This document shows, one piece after another, positions 7,206 through 16,039 of a stretch of DNA of 64,000 nt. Position numbers and translations under genes: made by a program. The DNA is taken from positions 310,001 through 374,000 of the forward strand of contig NZ_JAGGMZ010000001.1 of assembly GCF_017875735.1 (NCBI RefSeq), read 5' to 3'. Position 1 is the stretch's first letter. Every line of letters begins with the position of its first letter. Source of the DNA: Arthrobacter sp. CAN_C5. GTDB lineage: Bacteria; Actinomycetota; Actinomycetes; Actinomycetales; Micrococcaceae. Below the pieces are notes generated by a model. It made no database searches. It had not been told where the DNA came from and saw nothing but the letters and a program-made list of their open reading frames with translations.

Positions 7206-9236
7206 TCAGGGGAAGTTTTGTGGTTTGGGTGGTCGAATGTGGTGGGTGAGCCAGTTGATGAGGAATCGGCTGGAGGCGGGGTGCACCCCCTGTGGTGTGT
7301 GTTGGAGTGCATGCCATGATTCCACCTCGGCGGTAGCTTGGGTTTCCTTGATGAACCCGGCGAGGGGGCAACGCTCGAGTGCCAGGGGGTGGGGTGCTGT
7401 CAGTCGGGCGAACTGCCAGTGATAGGCGAGGGCGCCAAGGGGTGTTTGTATCCGGGATAGGTGTGAGTGGAGGGTGAAGGACTCAGACCATCGGAGGCAG
7501 TCTTCTGGTGCCATCGGCTTGGCGAAATAGTAGCCTTGGCCCAGGGGCGCACCAAGGACGGTGGAGGCTTCGGTCAGGCTTTCATCTTCCAGGCCTTCGA
7601 TAACGACATTCATGCCGAGGTCCCTGCCCAGCTGGATGAGGGTCGCGATCACGCTGAGCATTTCCACGGGCCTGTCCGTGACGTGCAGGAATAGTCCGCG
7701 ATCGAGTTTGATGGTGCTGAACGGGAAGGATGAGAGCCGTTGGAGGCTGCTGTATCCGGATCCGAGATCATCCATGGCAAGGCCTACCCCCAAGTCAACG
7801 AGCTCGCGCAATGTGGTGCGCTGCTCCTCGAGGGTTATGACCTCCGATTCCAGCAGTTCCAAACCCAGCCGGTCCGGTTGGACGCCATGGTTGTGGAGAA
7901 GCTTTTGGACCAGAGCCGGTGTTGTGCCGTCGAAGAGCACTGCTGGTGGCAGGTTCACAGACACGTTATGGTGGGCACCTTTCTGGTCCCACGCCGCGAG
8001 GATTTCCAACGCCCGATCGAGGACGCCTGCGAACAACACGCGTAGCTCCTCGGTCCCGAAGTGAGGCAGGAACTCATCAGGGTACGCGACGCGTCCTTCG
8101 GGTAGCTTCAGGCGCGCCAACGCCTCGAACAGGTGCACCGACCCGTCACGAAGATCCACCACGGGCTGGAGGTGAACAAGGATGTTCCCACTCCGCAGAG
8201 CGTCTCGATAGACTTCCGGACTTGTTTCTTCTCCCGTGCTGGAGCTTTCATTGGTGTTACCGCTGTTGTAAGTGTCTTGTGAGTGGACGCTGGCGTGTTC
8301 AGCGGTCTCCCACCAGGTCGTCCCATGGTTCTTTCGTTTCTTGGCTGCGTAGAGAGCCTCATCGGCGCTGGAAAGAATTGACCGGCTGTCTGTGCCGTCT
8401 TCGGGAACCAGCGCAATGCCCAAGCTCATTCCGATCCGGACCTGGTCGCCGTCAACAGTGAAGGGTTCATTCACTGCCTCATGAATCCGGTGGAGTATTG
8501 CGGGAAGTTCTTCATTTGCGGTGCTACGGGGGATGTTTTTGAGGATCAGGGCGAATTCATCTCCGCCCATACGGGCCAGCACATCGCCTTCACGCAGACG
8601 TGAGAGCATACGTGCCGCCCACTGCTGCAAGACCGCATCACCTGCAGCATGACCCAGGGTGTTGTTGACGAGGCGGAAATCATCCAGATCAATCAGGCCA
8701 ACCGCCACCGTCACTTCCCGGTTAAGGGCACGTTTCACTGCTTCCTCCACAGCCCGTTCGGCCGCAGCCCGGTTCGGCAGCCCTGTCACAGGGTCGTGCA
8801 GGGCCAGGTTCTGCAGCTCCTCCAGCAAGGCCACGTGGTTGCTGATATCGCGTTGGATACTCACATAGTGGGTGATCGCGGTGCTGACACCGACCCGCAT
8901 CGGGATGATCTTCAAAGCGGTCCAGAAGGCGGAGCCGTTCTTACGGTAGTTAAGGATTTCCCCTTCGAAGACCTCCCCCGAAGCGAGAACGTCCCGCATG
9001 AGGCGTGTCGTGGTGGGATCGGTGCCAGGTCCCTGCATGAAACGACAGTTTCGGCCCATCAACTCGGCCTGCTCATACCCTGTCATGGCGGTAAAAGAAG
9101 CTGCAACATACACAATGGCCTGCGTGGAGTCGGTTATCAGCGCAATATCAGCGGTCGCCGTCCGGGCAGCCGCGAGCACTGCAGCGAAGCCACCTTCAAC
9201 ATCATCGTCATCGCTTTTATGCGTCAGCAAGCTCAT
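7206..9236 (-). CDS. LOV-PAS blue-light sensor with GGDEF and EAL domains
   Basis: A 676-residue cytoplasmic cyclic-di-GMP enzyme. The LOV domain (about residues 20-130) has the flavin-adduct motif GRNCRFMQG with Cys64, and the later conserved Gln in SIQRDIS; the usual FWN is FWT. The GGDEF domain has an intact GGDEF (224-228) and an I-site R215-E-G-D218. The EAL domain has FEALARL (371-373), NVSVNLPP, LELLES, DDLGSGYSS, IKLDRGLF, VIEGLED and GQGYYF, so the listed metal and catalytic positions look present. An extra C-terminal region of about 90 residues has unknown function. ATG 9236 is preferred to an upstream in-frame start because GGGAGAA precedes it and the longer N-terminus merely translates a tandem repeat. 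Light would be expected to switch the balance of c-di-GMP synthesis and breakdown. Confidence 0.88.
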   Translation of the reverse strand: MSLLTHKSDDDDVEGGFAAVLAAARTATADIALITDSTQAIVYVAASFTAMTGYEQAELMGRNCRFMQGPGTDPTTTRLMRDVLASGEVFEGEILNYRKNGSAFWTALKIIPMRVGVSTAITHYVSIQRDISNHVALLEELQNLALHDPVTGLPNRAAAERAVEEAVKRALNREVTVAVGLIDLDDFRLVNNTLGHAAGDAVLQQWAARMLSRLREGDVLARMGGDEFALILKNIPRSTANEELPAILHRIHEAVNEPFTVDGDQVRIGMSLGIALVPEDGTDSRSILSSADEALYAAKKRKNHGTTWWETAEHASVHSQDTYNSGNTNESSSTGEETSPEVYRDALRSGNILVHLQPVVDLRDGSVHLFEALARLKLPEGRVAYPDEFLPHFGTEELRVLFAGVLDRALEILAAWDQKGAHHNVSVNLPPAVLFDGTTPALVQKLLHNHGVQPDRLGLELLESEVITLEEQRTTLRELVDLGVGLAMDDLGSGYSSLQRLSSFPFSTIKLDRGLFLHVTDRPVEMLSVIATLIQLGRDLGMNVVIEGLEDESLTEASTVLGAPLGQGYYFAKPMAPEDCLRWSESFTLHSHLSRIQTPLGALAYHWQFARLTAPHPLALERCPLAGFIKETQATAEVESWHALQHTPQGVHPASSRFLINWLTHHIRPPKPQNFP

Positions 9237-9263
9237 AATTCTCCCTGGTGAGACCGAACAACA

Positions 9264-9290
9264 AACACTGCGAACACTGCGAACACTGCG
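9264..9290. repeat. Triple 9-bp direct repeat upstream of the LOV gene
   Basis: AACACTGCG occurs three times head to tail, 28-54 bp before the start codon of the minus-strand LOV-GGDEF-EAL gene. It may be a regulator binding array or simple slippage in the leader. Confidence 0.7.
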
Positions 9291-9543
9291 CCTACAAGCG
9301 CCTCCGACACCAGCACTTTCAGTGCTTTCTGCCCTCACCTGCCAAGGAGCAGGTTACCTCCGCCGTTGCTGACGCCGCCCGTACCTGCAGCGTTCCTTGC
9401 CATTCTTTACTACCGTGCTGTGCCCCATCAGTGTCGTGCGAGAACCACCTGACCTGCACTGGAAGCCGAAGTGTACGCTGAACACAACACGCTTGAGCAG
9501 CTCGGTGGTCTTCGGGCGAGAGCCATAAGGAAAGATTTTAGCA

Positions 9544-9711
9544 ATGACGGAGGAACTGGAACCAACAGCACGTCATCACAACGAAGCACCTGCTGAGGGT
9601 GACACAAACGCTGATCCGACCGACACTCGGGAACACGCCCAAGACCCCGCCGAAGGACCCGACACCGAAGATAAAGTCTCAGGCGAGCAAGATCCTCCCG
9701 AAACGGAGTAG
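9544..9711 (+). CDS. Small acidic disordered protein (55 aa)
   Basis: ATG at 9544 follows AAGGAAAG by nine bases. The 55-residue product, starting MTEELEPTARHHNEAPAEGD, is rich in Glu, Asp, Pro and Thr, has no hydrophobic core and ends SGEQDPPETE. It resembles in composition, not in sequence, the acidic protein at 3476-3688. Divergent from the LOV-GGDEF-EAL gene. Function unknown. Confidence 0.5.
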   Translation: MTEELEPTARHHNEAPAEGDTNADPTDTREHAQDPAEGPDTEDKVSGEQDPPETE

Positions 9712-10197
9712 AGGAAAATAGAGGTCGCAGAATTCGTCATCAGATTCTGGACACCATCCTTTGGTGATATCACACCAACACCTACGTCTCGGATCAACGA
9801 CCGTAGGAGGAGCAATGCCACAGAACATGACACTGAGCAATGTTCTTTGAGGGCGAAGGGCGCCCGCTAGCCGATGCCTAAGCGCAACAGGGCACCCTGC
9901 ACAATTATGCATAGGACTGTATGCAGCCCTTCCCATTTAAGTGTGGTTGATGGTGGGTTGTCGGTAGGGACGGTGGCCGCCGGCGGTTGCCCGGTGGCCT
10001 GGTGCAGGGTGTGCTGTGCGCCGTATCCGGAGGACTCGAACCTGCAAGCCTAACCTATATCGGTCCTCGTCCGGCCGAGGGCTGACGTTGCATACGGTTG
10101 AAGGCATGGACTGCCGAGATGACACCCCTGCCACGGTGAAACGCCGGAACCTCCGAGCGGACACGGGGATTCCGGCGGTTCCACCGACGCCGCCGGG
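9712..10197. other. Gene-free stretch
   Basis: Nothing supported. The plus frame after the acidic ORF stop remains open to about 9869 without a start. A GGTTCGAGTCC motif on the minus strand near 10035 resembles a tRNA T-loop, but no tRNA fold is present. Confidence 0.4.
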
Positions 10198-11118
10198 CTA
10201 GGCCGAAACGCTCCTGGCGGGCGAGGCACTTGCCGAAAACGCGGAATCGAAGAACTCCTGCAGGCGGTCGCACAGGGTCATGAATTCCGGGTGGTCGCCA
10301 TACATGAAGTCGTTGTGCCGGCCGTCGATCGTGTACAGGGTTTTGGGGGAGGACGCCGCCTCGTACAGAGACAGGGCCTCATCGTATGGGTGCAGCGTGT
10401 TGCGGGATCCGTGTCCGATGAACAGGGGCGCCGGCGCCAGATCCTTGACTGTTTTCTCCACCTTCACGTCGATGATGGATTCGGTGAACTGCAGCCGGGT
10501 GGGGTGCCCGAAACCATACACCTGGGATAGCTCCTTTCCGACGTAGTCCTCGGTAGCCGGATCCAGCGGATAGTGGGCGAAGGTGGCGCCCAGCTGTGAT
10601 TCCCCTTCAATGACCCGCCGCGTACGGTCCATGTGCACTTCGTCGAGGATTTTGGTCCATTCATCGAAGGTGTGGATCGACTTCAGCCACCGCTCACCGT
10701 CGTAAAAGCCGTTCAGCGCAGCCACACCGGCAACGTTGCGGGCCTTGCCGCCAGCGAGGACCACGTTCGCCGCGCCCATTCCCCAACCGATCAGCCCAAT
10801 CCGGTGGTCGTCCACATCCTCCTGGGACTGCATGAACGTGATGGCGTTGCGGATATCCTCAACCTGCTGCTCAATGAGGACGGTGCCCTTCGCACCCTCG
10901 CTGTCCGCCATCCCGCGGTAGTCAAAGCCCAGGCAGATGTAGCCGCGTTTGGTCATGTTCTTGGCGAACATCTTCGGGTAAAACTCGTTGAACCCCTGGT
11001 AACCGGAGTTGACGATCAACGCCGGATGCGGGCCGCCGGCCGGCAGGTCGTCCGGGTAGTACAGGGTGGCCTTCAGGCGGCTTCCCTCGCTGAAGAACGT
11101 GGTTTCTTTCTCAATCAC
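10198..11118 (-). CDS. Alpha/beta hydrolase fold protein with Gly at the nucleophile site
   Basis: A 306-residue protein of the alpha/beta hydrolase (dienelactone hydrolase-like) fold: ALIVNSGYQGFNEFYP (oxyanion region), FDYRGMADSEG, a nucleophile-elbow segment IGLIGWGMGAANVV, and late GHGSRNTLHP and GRHNDFM segments that could supply Asp and His. The elbow reads G-W-G-M-G where Ser or Cys is expected, so either catalysis is lost or a different chemistry is used. GTG start 11118 with GAAGGAAA six bases upstream. It is the last gene of a minus-strand operon whose earlier genes encode an amidohydrolase and an OpuC-type importer, so it probably acts on the imported compound or its product. Confidence 0.8.
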   Translation of the reverse strand: MIEKETTFFSEGSRLKATLYYPDDLPAGGPHPALIVNSGYQGFNEFYPKMFAKNMTKRGYICLGFDYRGMADSEGAKGTVLIEQQVEDIRNAITFMQSQEDVDDHRIGLIGWGMGAANVVLAGGKARNVAGVAALNGFYDGERWLKSIHTFDEWTKILDEVHMDRTRRVIEGESQLGATFAHYPLDPATEDYVGKELSQVYGFGHPTRLQFTESIIDVKVEKTVKDLAPAPLFIGHGSRNTLHPYDEALSLYEAASSPKTLYTIDGRHNDFMYGDHPEFMTLCDRLQEFFDSAFSASASPARSVSA

Positions 11119-11173
11119 TGTGTTTCCTTCTGTTTTCGTATGCAGAGTCTGGTGGAGCCGGGGTGGAGCCTGA

Positions 11174-12115
11174 TCAACCGATCAGGCCCTCGCTCTCGAG
11201 CCACTCGTCGGCGACGTCGCGCGGCTCTTCGCCGTCGTTGTCGATCCGGCCGTTGAGCTCGGTGATGGTCTCGTTGGTGAGCGCTTCATTGATGGGCGCC
11301 ATGATCTCGGCGATGGCGGGGTATTCGTCGAGGGTTTCCTGGCGAAGGGTCATCGCGCCCTGGTACTCGACGAAGAACGCCTGGTCGTCTTCGAGGACGG
11401 TCAATTCGTTGGAAACGATGCGGGCGTCCGTGGAGAACACTTCACCGAAGCTGCATTCCTCACCGATCTGCGTGTAGATCAGGTTCAGGTCCAGTTCAAC
11501 AACGCTGCTGAACTCGAAACCGTAGGCCTCTTCGAGGCCGGGCAGTCCGTCGTCACGGTTGATGAACTCGCTGGCTGCGCAGACCACGCCGTCGTCGGCG
11601 TTCGCCTGGATGTAGGTCGCAGCGTCACTCATGGTGGTGAGGCTGTTTTCCTCGGCGAAGCTGGTGGGAACGGCAATGCGGTAGGTGTTCTCGAACGGTG
11701 CCGGCTCCAGCCAGGCAATGTCGTTCGCCGCATCGCCTTCGACGACGGCGGCGTACAGGTCTTCGGGGACGTTCTCCGTGGTGTTGCCGAGAATGTTGAC
11801 CCAGCCGGTGCCGGTGTAATCCCAGTACATGTCGACTTCGCCGGTTTCCAGTGCTTCACGGACCGTGGCGCTGCCGGAGATTCCTGTCTTGTCCTCGACA
11901 GTTGCACCGGCGTTCTCCAAGGCGGCTGCGGTGATCTGGGCCAGCAGGATGGACTCGGTAAATTCCTTGGAGCCGACGGACAGTTCTGCGCCGGCGAGCT
12001 CACCGTCGGCGGCTGCACCACCCCCGGTGTCCCCGCCACCACAGGCGGTCAGCATCAGGACAAGGCCGGCACCAAAGGCCGTAAGGGTTTTCGCCGTAGC
12101 GGATGTTGTGTTCAT
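11174..12115 (-). CDS. OpuC-type ABC transporter substrate-binding lipoprotein
   Basis: A 313-residue extracytoplasmic solute receptor of the OpuAC/ProX family, which in known members binds glycine betaine, choline, carnitine or proline betaine. The signal peptide ends in a lipobox (LMLTACGGG, Cys about 26), so it is a lipoprotein. The mature part starts with the characteristic VGSKEFTESILLAQI and contains VDMYWDYTGTGW. It lies 28 bp downstream of a permease gene and 55 bp upstream of the alpha/beta hydrolase gene. The ligand may not be a classical osmolyte, since the operon includes hydrolases. Confidence 0.9.
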   Translation of the reverse strand: MNTTSATAKTLTAFGAGLVLMLTACGGGDTGGGAAADGELAGAELSVGSKEFTESILLAQITAAALENAGATVEDKTGISGSATVREALETGEVDMYWDYTGTGWVNILGNTTENVPEDLYAAVVEGDAANDIAWLEPAPFENTYRIAVPTSFAEENSLTTMSDAATYIQANADDGVVCAASEFINRDDGLPGLEEAYGFEFSSVVELDLNLIYTQIGEECSFGEVFSTDARIVSNELTVLEDDQAFFVEYQGAMTLRQETLDEYPAIAEIMAPINEALTNETITELNGRIDNDGEEPRDVADEWLESEGLIG

Positions 12116-12143
12116 GGTTCCTCTTCTTGTGGTTGTGATGGTC

Positions 12144-12926
12144 TTACAGCCCTTTGGGGCGCAGGAAGTCTTCGGCGATACCGGCCAGGTAATCGATGAG
12201 CAGCGCCAGGACGGCAGTCAGGGCGGCCCCGACAATTTGAATCAGGACGCGGTTGGTGGACAACCCGGCCACGATGATGTCGCCCAGGCCGCCGGCGTTG
12301 ATGTAGGTGGTGAGAGTGGCTGTGCCGACGTTGATGACCAGCGCCGTCCGCACACCGGCGAGAATGATGGGCACGGACAGCGGGAGTTCCAGCCGCCGCA
12401 GCACCCCGAACTTCGAGATGCCCATTCCCCGGCCGGCTTCCAAAACAGATTCGTCCACCTGTTCCAGGCCCACCATGGTGTTCAGCAGCACCGGGATGAT
12501 GGCGTAAAGCACCAGGCCCACCACCGCTGCCTGGAAGCCGAGGAACAGGAACGCGACGGCGAGCAGCACCAGCACGGCGATCGTCGGGACCGCCTGTCCC
12601 AGCGTGAGGATGGTCAGCACGTAGGGCCGGATCCGGCGTGTGAAGGGTCGGGTGAGCAGGATTCCCAGCGGCACGGCGACGATGAGGGTGAGCAGGGTCG
12701 ACACCGCAGTCAACTGGATGTGCTCCCAGGTTGCGGTGGCGAGCGATGCAGCATTGAGCGAGCGCGCTTCGATGCTGTCCAGTTCCCGCGAGCTGACGTA
12801 GAGGTACAGGCCCAGGCACACCAGCGCCAGGATTGCCGGCATGACCATATACCCTGCGAGGGAGCGCCGGCGGCCCCGCGGAGGGGTCTGGACGACGATG
12901 TCCTGGTCGCGTGCGTGCGTGGTCAT
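12144..12926 (-). CDS. OpuC-type ABC transporter permease
   Basis: A 260-residue inner-membrane permease (BPD_transp_1 family) with an N-terminal anchor (MPAILALVCLGLYLYV) and about five further spans. The EAA-like loop reads EAGRGMGISKFGVLRRLELP, which docks to the ATPase. Its ATG overlaps the stop of the ATPase gene (12923-12926), giving translational coupling. With the second permease (14140-14784) it forms a heteromeric channel. Confidence 0.9.
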   Translation of the reverse strand: MTTHARDQDIVVQTPPRGRRRSLAGYMVMPAILALVCLGLYLYVSSRELDSIEARSLNAASLATATWEHIQLTAVSTLLTLIVAVPLGILLTRPFTRRIRPYVLTILTLGQAVPTIAVLVLLAVAFLFLGFQAAVVGLVLYAIIPVLLNTMVGLEQVDESVLEAGRGMGISKFGVLRRLELPLSVPIILAGVRTALVINVGTATLTTYINAGGLGDIIVAGLSTNRVLIQIVGAALTAVLALLIDYLAGIAEDFLRPKGL

Positions 12927-14143
12927 GGCCGGTCACCGGCTCCCGCCGTCGGGCGTTCCGCGAGATCGGGGGCATTCTGGGCGGCGGAGGTGCTGCGCAT
13001 GGCACGGATGGCCTCGTTGATCTGGTGGATGTCCACCACGCCCTGGTAGGAGCCGGCAGAATCCACCACCAGGGTGACGCTGTTTTGTGCGGCGACCAGT
13101 TCGTTGAGTGCGTCGTTGAGCGTCGCAGTGGGTTCGACCATGCCCTCGGTCGGCACGCCGATCCCATCGAGCGATGTGCCGGAGGCCGATTGCAGATCCG
13201 TGCTGCTCGCCCAGCGGAGGGGGCGGCCGGCGTCGTCGAGAACCAGCACGGAGTCCCGCCCGCTGCTGGTTAGCACAGCCAGCGCCTGGGCAGCGTCGGT
13301 ACTCTCCGGAACCGTGGGCCAGGAGGACAGGCCGATATCGGCGACCCGGCTGAGGTTCAGCCGCTTCAGCGACGCCCCCTTGCCGATGAAGTCGGCGACG
13401 AACTGGTTGGCGGGCGCGGTGAGGATCCGTTCGGGGGTGTCGTATTGGGCGATCCGCGACGCTTCCTGCAGGATCACGATGCGGTCGCCCATCTTGATGG
13501 CTTCATCGATGTCGTGGGTGACGAAGACGATGGTCTTGCGGACCTCCGACTGCAGGCGGAGGAACTCGTTCTGCAGGCGGTCGCGGGTGATGGGGTCGAT
13601 CGCTCCGAACGGCTCGTCCATCAGCATGACATCAGGGTCCGCGCCGAGGGCCCTCGCTACCCCGACCCGCTGGCGCTGACCGCCGGAGAGTTGCTTGGGG
13701 TATCTGTCGCGGTACTCGGCAGGGGACATGTTGACCATTTCAAGCAGCTCATCCACCCGGGCAGCCACCCGTTTGTTGTCCCAGCCGAGCAGCTTGGGCA
13801 CGGTGGCAATGTTCTCGCCGATCGTCATGTGCGGGAACAGGCCCACCTGCTGGATGACATAACCGATCCGGCGCCGGAGAGTGTCCGGGTCCGCGGTGGT
13901 GACGTCTTCGCCGTCGAGAATGATGCGCCCGGACGTTGGTTCGATGATCCGGTTGATCGTTTTCATGGTGGTGGTCTTGCCGCAGCCGGACGGGCCGACC
14001 AGCACCACGATTTCGCCCTCGTAGATATCGAGGGTGAGGTTGTCGACGGCGTTCTCCTTCTGGCCGGGGAACCGCTTGGTGAGGTTCTCCAGCCGGATCA
14101 TGACCTTGCGGGGCGGCTGGGTGGCGGTGGGTGAAGTGATCAT
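12923..14143 (-). CDS. OpuC-type ABC transporter ATPase with CBS domains
   Basis: A 406-residue ATP-binding subunit. Walker A GPSGCGKTTT (about residues 53-62), Q-loop IQQVGLFPH, signature LSGGQRQRVGVARAL, Walker B DVMLMDEPFG and the H-loop FVTHDIDEA are all present. Residues about 270-390 form a tandem CBS pair, as in OpuA/OpuC ATPases where it senses ionic strength. The gene overlaps both permease genes by 4 bp (ATGA), so the three subunits are made together. Confidence 0.93.
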   Translation of the reverse strand: MITSPTATQPPRKVMIRLENLTKRFPGQKENAVDNLTLDIYEGEIVVLVGPSGCGKTTTMKTINRIIEPTSGRIILDGEDVTTADPDTLRRRIGYVIQQVGLFPHMTIGENIATVPKLLGWDNKRVAARVDELLEMVNMSPAEYRDRYPKQLSGGQRQRVGVARALGADPDVMLMDEPFGAIDPITRDRLQNEFLRLQSEVRKTIVFVTHDIDEAIKMGDRIVILQEASRIAQYDTPERILTAPANQFVADFIGKGASLKRLNLSRVADIGLSSWPTVPESTDAAQALAVLTSSGRDSVLVLDDAGRPLRWASSTDLQSASGTSLDGIGVPTEGMVEPTATLNDALNELVAAQNSVTLVVDSAGSYQGVVDIHQINEAIRAMRSTSAAQNAPDLAERPTAGAGDRP

Positions 14144-14784
14144 CGGATTCCTTGGGAGGTTGTGAGCCTGCGGATGACGTAGAACAAGACATCGGACAGA
14201 ACGGCGAGAACAATGATGCCGAGGGTGCCGGCAAGGACGAGATTAACGGCCACTGGCGTGCCAACGCGGGCCAGCCCGGTGAAGATCATTTCGCCGTAGC
14301 CGGGGCCGAGAACGATCGACCCGATGGCCGCAATGCCGAGCAAGACCAGGGAGGTCACGCGGACACCGGTGATGATCACCGGCCACGCCAGGGGCAGTTC
14401 GATCCGCATCAGCTGCTGCCTGCGGCTCATGCCCATGCCGCTGGCGGATTCGACAATGGCCGGATCCACTTCCCGGAGCCCGGTAATGGTGTTGCGGATG
14501 ATCGGCAGCAGCCCGTACATGGTCAGCGCAACCACCACCGGCATGGCCCCGAGGCCGAGCGGGCCGATCAACAAGATGAAGAGCGCGAAGGAGGGGACGG
14601 TCAGGAACGCGCCGGCGACGGCGAGCACCGCCTCGCGTGGTCGGGGACGCCGGTAGGTGGCGATGCCTAGTCCCACACCGATGACAGTGGCCAGCAGCAC
14701 CGAGACGCCGACGACGGCGGCGTGTCCCAGCCCGAGTTCGAGCATGTCGTCGCTGCGGTTGACGAGGAATTCGAAAAAGTTCAT
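14140..14784 (-). CDS. OpuC-type ABC transporter permease
   Basis: A 214-residue permease with about five membrane spans and the EAA-like segment ESASGMGMSRRQQLMRIELP. The ATG at 14784 has GGTGAG just upstream. It overlaps the downstream ATPase gene by four bases. About 100 bp separate it from the amidohydrolase gene, with no terminator-like hairpin that I can see. Confidence 0.9.
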   Translation of the reverse strand: MNFFEFLVNRSDDMLELGLGHAAVVGVSVLLATVIGVGLGIATYRRPRPREAVLAVAGAFLTVPSFALFILLIGPLGLGAMPVVVALTMYGLLPIIRNTITGLREVDPAIVESASGMGMSRRQQLMRIELPLAWPVIITGVRVTSLVLLGIAAIGSIVLGPGYGEMIFTGLARVGTPVAVNLVLAGTLGIIVLAVLSDVLFYVIRRLTTSQGIR

Positions 14785-14885
14785 TCAGCTCACCGGTCCG
14801 GTGGTTGTTGGCGGATGGCCGACAGCTGGTCCGATTTCGCCGGCGCATGCGCTCTGGCGTGCCGGGTGGAGGGGTAGGGGAGAAG

Positions 14886-15719
14886 TCATGAAAGCACGAG
14901 CTTCCTGGGGTTGTCGGAGGCGCTGTCCCGCAGCCAGCTGTGGTCGAGGCCCCGGGAGGCCAGCCGTTCAATGAGTTCCCTCAGCGCCTGCGGGGGCTGG
15001 GGGCTGTTCGGCTGACCGGCGTCGGATGAGAGAATCAGGCGGTTACCGGCCGCGAGGGCCACCTCGGCCAGCAGCGCTTCGGTCATCTCCGGCTGATGCC
15101 AGAGCTGGTAAGCGGTGATTTCGACGTAGGCGCCGCGTTCGGCCAGCTCGGCGATCTCGGCCATGCTCATCGCTGGGACGGTATAGGACGGGTGCGTGAG
15201 TAGGAACCGGTTGATTCCATGCTTCCCGGCCTCGTCGAAGAGCCACCGGCATTCAGGAGCGCTCAGGTGTCCCGTACACAGGACGGCGTCGAACTCGGCG
15301 ATCAGATCCAGAACCAGGGAAATATTGTTCAACTGTTCGTCATCGGCCGCCAGTACCGGAGGGGTCGAAAGAGTTGAGCGGTTCAGGCTTGGTTGAAGGT
15401 CGCTCAGCCGGGGCAGTGCCGCGCTCTCCTGGGTGTGCGCGTCAGCGGTTGGAAACCAGATGACACGGCCTCCGCTGTGGAGCGTCGCTGCTACTGCAGC
15501 CGGGTTGATGCCGCCGGCCGGCCGATTGAGTGCGATGCCGCCGACGACGTCGAGTCCCGACGAGCGTGCCAGCGCCTTCGCTCGTCCGACGGTTGATTCA
15601 TGGTGCCCCTTGAGCACGAAGCCGCTGAAACCATCGGCGGCGTACTGGGCGCAGATCTGGTCGTCATAGCCGATGCGGTCAATGACGTCCGGCGCGGCGT
15701 GGACGTGGACATCAAACAT
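14886..15719 (-). CDS. DUF6282 family amidohydrolase-like protein
   Basis: A 277-residue predicted metal-dependent hydrolase of the amidohydrolase (TIM-barrel) type. MFDVHVHAAPDV at the N-terminus carries the H-x-H metal pair, GFVLKGHHEST a later Lys/His pair, CTGHLSAPE and LLTHPSYTVP supply further His, and LILSSDAGQPN gives the usual Asp. ATG 15719 is chosen over an upstream start because AGAAGGG lies eight bases before it and the family begins at this point. It is the first gene of the operon containing the OpuC-type importer, so it likely hydrolyses a ring or amide in the imported substrate. The exact reaction of DUF6282 is not known to me. Confidence 0.75.
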   Translation of the reverse strand: MFDVHVHAAPDVIDRIGYDDQICAQYAADGFSGFVLKGHHESTVGRAKALARSSGLDVVGGIALNRPAGGINPAAVAATLHSGGRVIWFPTADAHTQESAALPRLSDLQPSLNRSTLSTPPVLAADDEQLNNISLVLDLIAEFDAVLCTGHLSAPECRWLFDEAGKHGINRFLLTHPSYTVPAMSMAEIAELAERGAYVEITAYQLWHQPEMTEALLAEVALAAGNRLILSSDAGQPNSPQPPQALRELIERLASRGLDHSWLRDSASDNPRKLVLS

Positions 15720-16039
15720 CTGCCGAGGCCCTTCTGCCTGCCAGTACCGCTGCGGGCGGGGTGAATCCACTCTGATTTGTTCCCGGGTTCATGGGGACGA
15801 CTCTAAGAGCGAAATGTGAGCTGCACAACACTGTGGTGCAAAATATGCAACCTTGGGTTTATGCTGTTCCGCCGTGCGGTTCCAACGGTTCGCTGTGGAA
15901 CCCCGGATGGGGAGTTGCGATTTATGCACTGATGATTGCGGCTTCAGCATCCGCCATGAATAGTGATGCACATGATTACCGGAGTGACACTCACTCCGCC
16001 GACGAGGTGGGTTATCCCGCTCAAGAAGGGATTTTGCCA
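15720..16039. promoter_or_regulatory. Divergent control region of the importer operon and nitrilase gene
   Basis: 320 bp separate the divergent starts. It contains TGCAAAATATGCA (15837-15849, palindromic TGC-N7-GCA) and a perfect 7-bp inverted repeat GGAGTGA-CAC-TCACTCC (15981-15997). A related TGT-N7-GCA sequence lies before the IclR gene (16949-16961). These are candidate operators for the IclR-family regulator. Confidence 0.4.
15981..15997. promoter_or_regulatory. Palindrome GGAGTGA-N3-TCACTCC
   Basis: Perfect dyad 43 bp before the nitrilase GTG start. Plausible operator for the IclR-type regulator or another dimeric repressor. Confidence 0.4.

Noticed and set aside
9712-9869. Possible readthrough extension of the 55-residue acidic protein
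   Set aside because: The frame after TAG 9709 stays open for about 50 codons, but without start or conserved feature it is likely chance.
10016-10110. tRNA-like 3' half on the minus strand (GGTTCGAGTCC T-loop motif)
   Set aside because: The flanking stems do not pair properly, no anticodon arm or D arm can be drawn, and no acceptor stem is present.
12112-13167. 351-residue minus-strand ORF overlapping the importer permease
   Set aside because: It is an out-of-frame shadow: arginine/proline/histidine-rich, no motifs, and it lies across two well supported genes.
15791-16039. Longer N-terminus of the nitrilase gene
   Set aside because: The 83 extra residues cross the divergent promoter and a palindrome and lack a ribosome site; the GTG at 16040 has one.
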